NCBI GenBank assembly: GCA_021299565.1
Contig: JAJTHA010000001.1
Coordinates: forward strand, 1 to 6,564
Direction: 5' to 3'
Origin: Candidatus Caenarcanales bacterium
GTDB lineage: Bacteria; Cyanobacteriota; Vampirovibrionia; LMEP-6097
Length of the DNA: 6,564 nt
This document shows, one piece after another, positions 6,139 to 6,564 of the stretch. Positions within the stretch are counted from its first letter, which is position 1; the number at the start of each line of letters is the position of its first letter. A program made the translations under genes and the position numbers. The notes under the pieces were generated by a model. The model ran no database searches, was not told the origin of the DNA, and saw nothing but the letters and a program-made list of their open reading frames with translations.

Positions 6139-6564
6139 ATGGCAACTGCATTACAAGTAATTCTCACAGAAGATTCTCAAGCTGGCAAAGCTGGAGAACT
6201 AAGAAAAGTAAGACTAGGATACGCTCGCAACTTCTTGCTACCTAGAAAACTTGCGGTAGTAGCAGATAGTTACAATATGCAAGCTTATCAAGAAAGAGTT
6301 CAAAAAATTGAAGCTGACGCTGAAGAAAAACGCCAAAAATCAAACCAAGCAAAAGAAACACTTGGCGAACAATCTTCAATAACCATTAGCTCAAAAGCAG
6401 GTGAATCAGGAAAATTATTTGGTGCAATAACCAAAGACGATATCACTCAAGAGTTAAACAAAGAGTTTAAACTAGAACTAACAAAAAGCAATGTGATGCT
6501 TTCTAGACCAATTAAATCAACTGGTGAGTATAATGTAACTGTTGACTTCGGTTCAAATGTGAAA
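6139..6564 (+). CDS. rplI: 50S ribosomal protein L9, 3' partial
   Basis: The 142 visible residues run to the window edge without a stop; bacterial L9 is usually near 150, so only the tail is missing. L9 binds 23S rRNA in the large subunit near the L1 stalk and helps maintain reading frame. The N-terminal rRNA-binding domain is clear: LQVILTED, then GKAGELRKVRLGYARNFLLPRKLAV at 15-39, which contains the family signature G-x2-V-x2-GYARNFL-x-P-x2-LA. A long charged helix follows (about 50-75, rich in Glu, Lys, Gln and Ala), then the C-terminal domain with ITISSKAGESGKLFGAITKDDI and RPIKSTGEYNVTV. The N terminus has a few residues more than the common MQVIL start. The gene is alone here, without rpsF, rpsR or ssb upstream on this side; the downstream neighbour is outside the window. 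Its extended -10 directly before the ATG suggests independent, leaderless transcription. Confidence 0.97.
   Translation, partial: MATALQVILTEDSQAGKAGELRKVRLGYARNFLLPRKLAVVADSYNMQAYQERVQKIEADAEEKRQKSNQAKETLGEQSSITISSKAGESGKLFGAITKDDITQELNKEFKLELTKSNVMLSRPIKSTGEYNVTVDFGSNVK

Overview
The window is AT-rich bacterial DNA with dense coding and standard genetic-code usage. It holds four protein genes, two of them cut by the window edges. The only marker that could place the organism is ribosomal protein L9 at the right end, and it is clearly bacterial. I cannot place the host with confidence. A poorly sampled, AT-rich lineage is plausible because the two largest orphan proteins match nothing I recognise outside one domain.

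Layout: (1) Bases 1-3224, plus strand, are the 3' part of a very large gene. It carries a haloacid dehalogenase (HAD) phosphatase-type active site, scattered around an unusually long insertion, followed by a roughly 550-residue C-terminal region with hydrophobic helices. (2) Convergent to it, with only 7 bases between the stop codons, is a complete FucP/GluP-like sugar transporter of the major facilitator superfamily (4461-3232, minus strand). (3) The 4462-4747 gap separates divergent genes. It holds candidate promoters and two REP/MITE-like hairpin units with GTCATTC starts. (4) At 4748-6046, plus strand, is an orphan helical protein of 432 residues with weak hydrophobic segments. (5) At 6139-6564, plus strand, is rplI (ribosomal protein L9), missing only its last residues.

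Functional links between the genes are weak. The large HAD protein and the transporter are convergent and so not co-transcribed, and the orphan and rplI each have their own extended -10 promoter. Those two promoters lie only 7 and 9 bases upstream of the ATG, with no Shine-Dalgarno sequence, which predicts leaderless mRNAs. The transporter instead has a recognisable AAAGG ribosome-binding site. The most interesting items are the HAD/membrane fusion, the leaderless arrangement (including a ribosomal protein gene), the hairpin repeat in a divergent promoter region, and the transporter's loss of the usual coupling aspartate. I see no CRISPR array, tRNA, rRNA, transposase or recognisable defence system.
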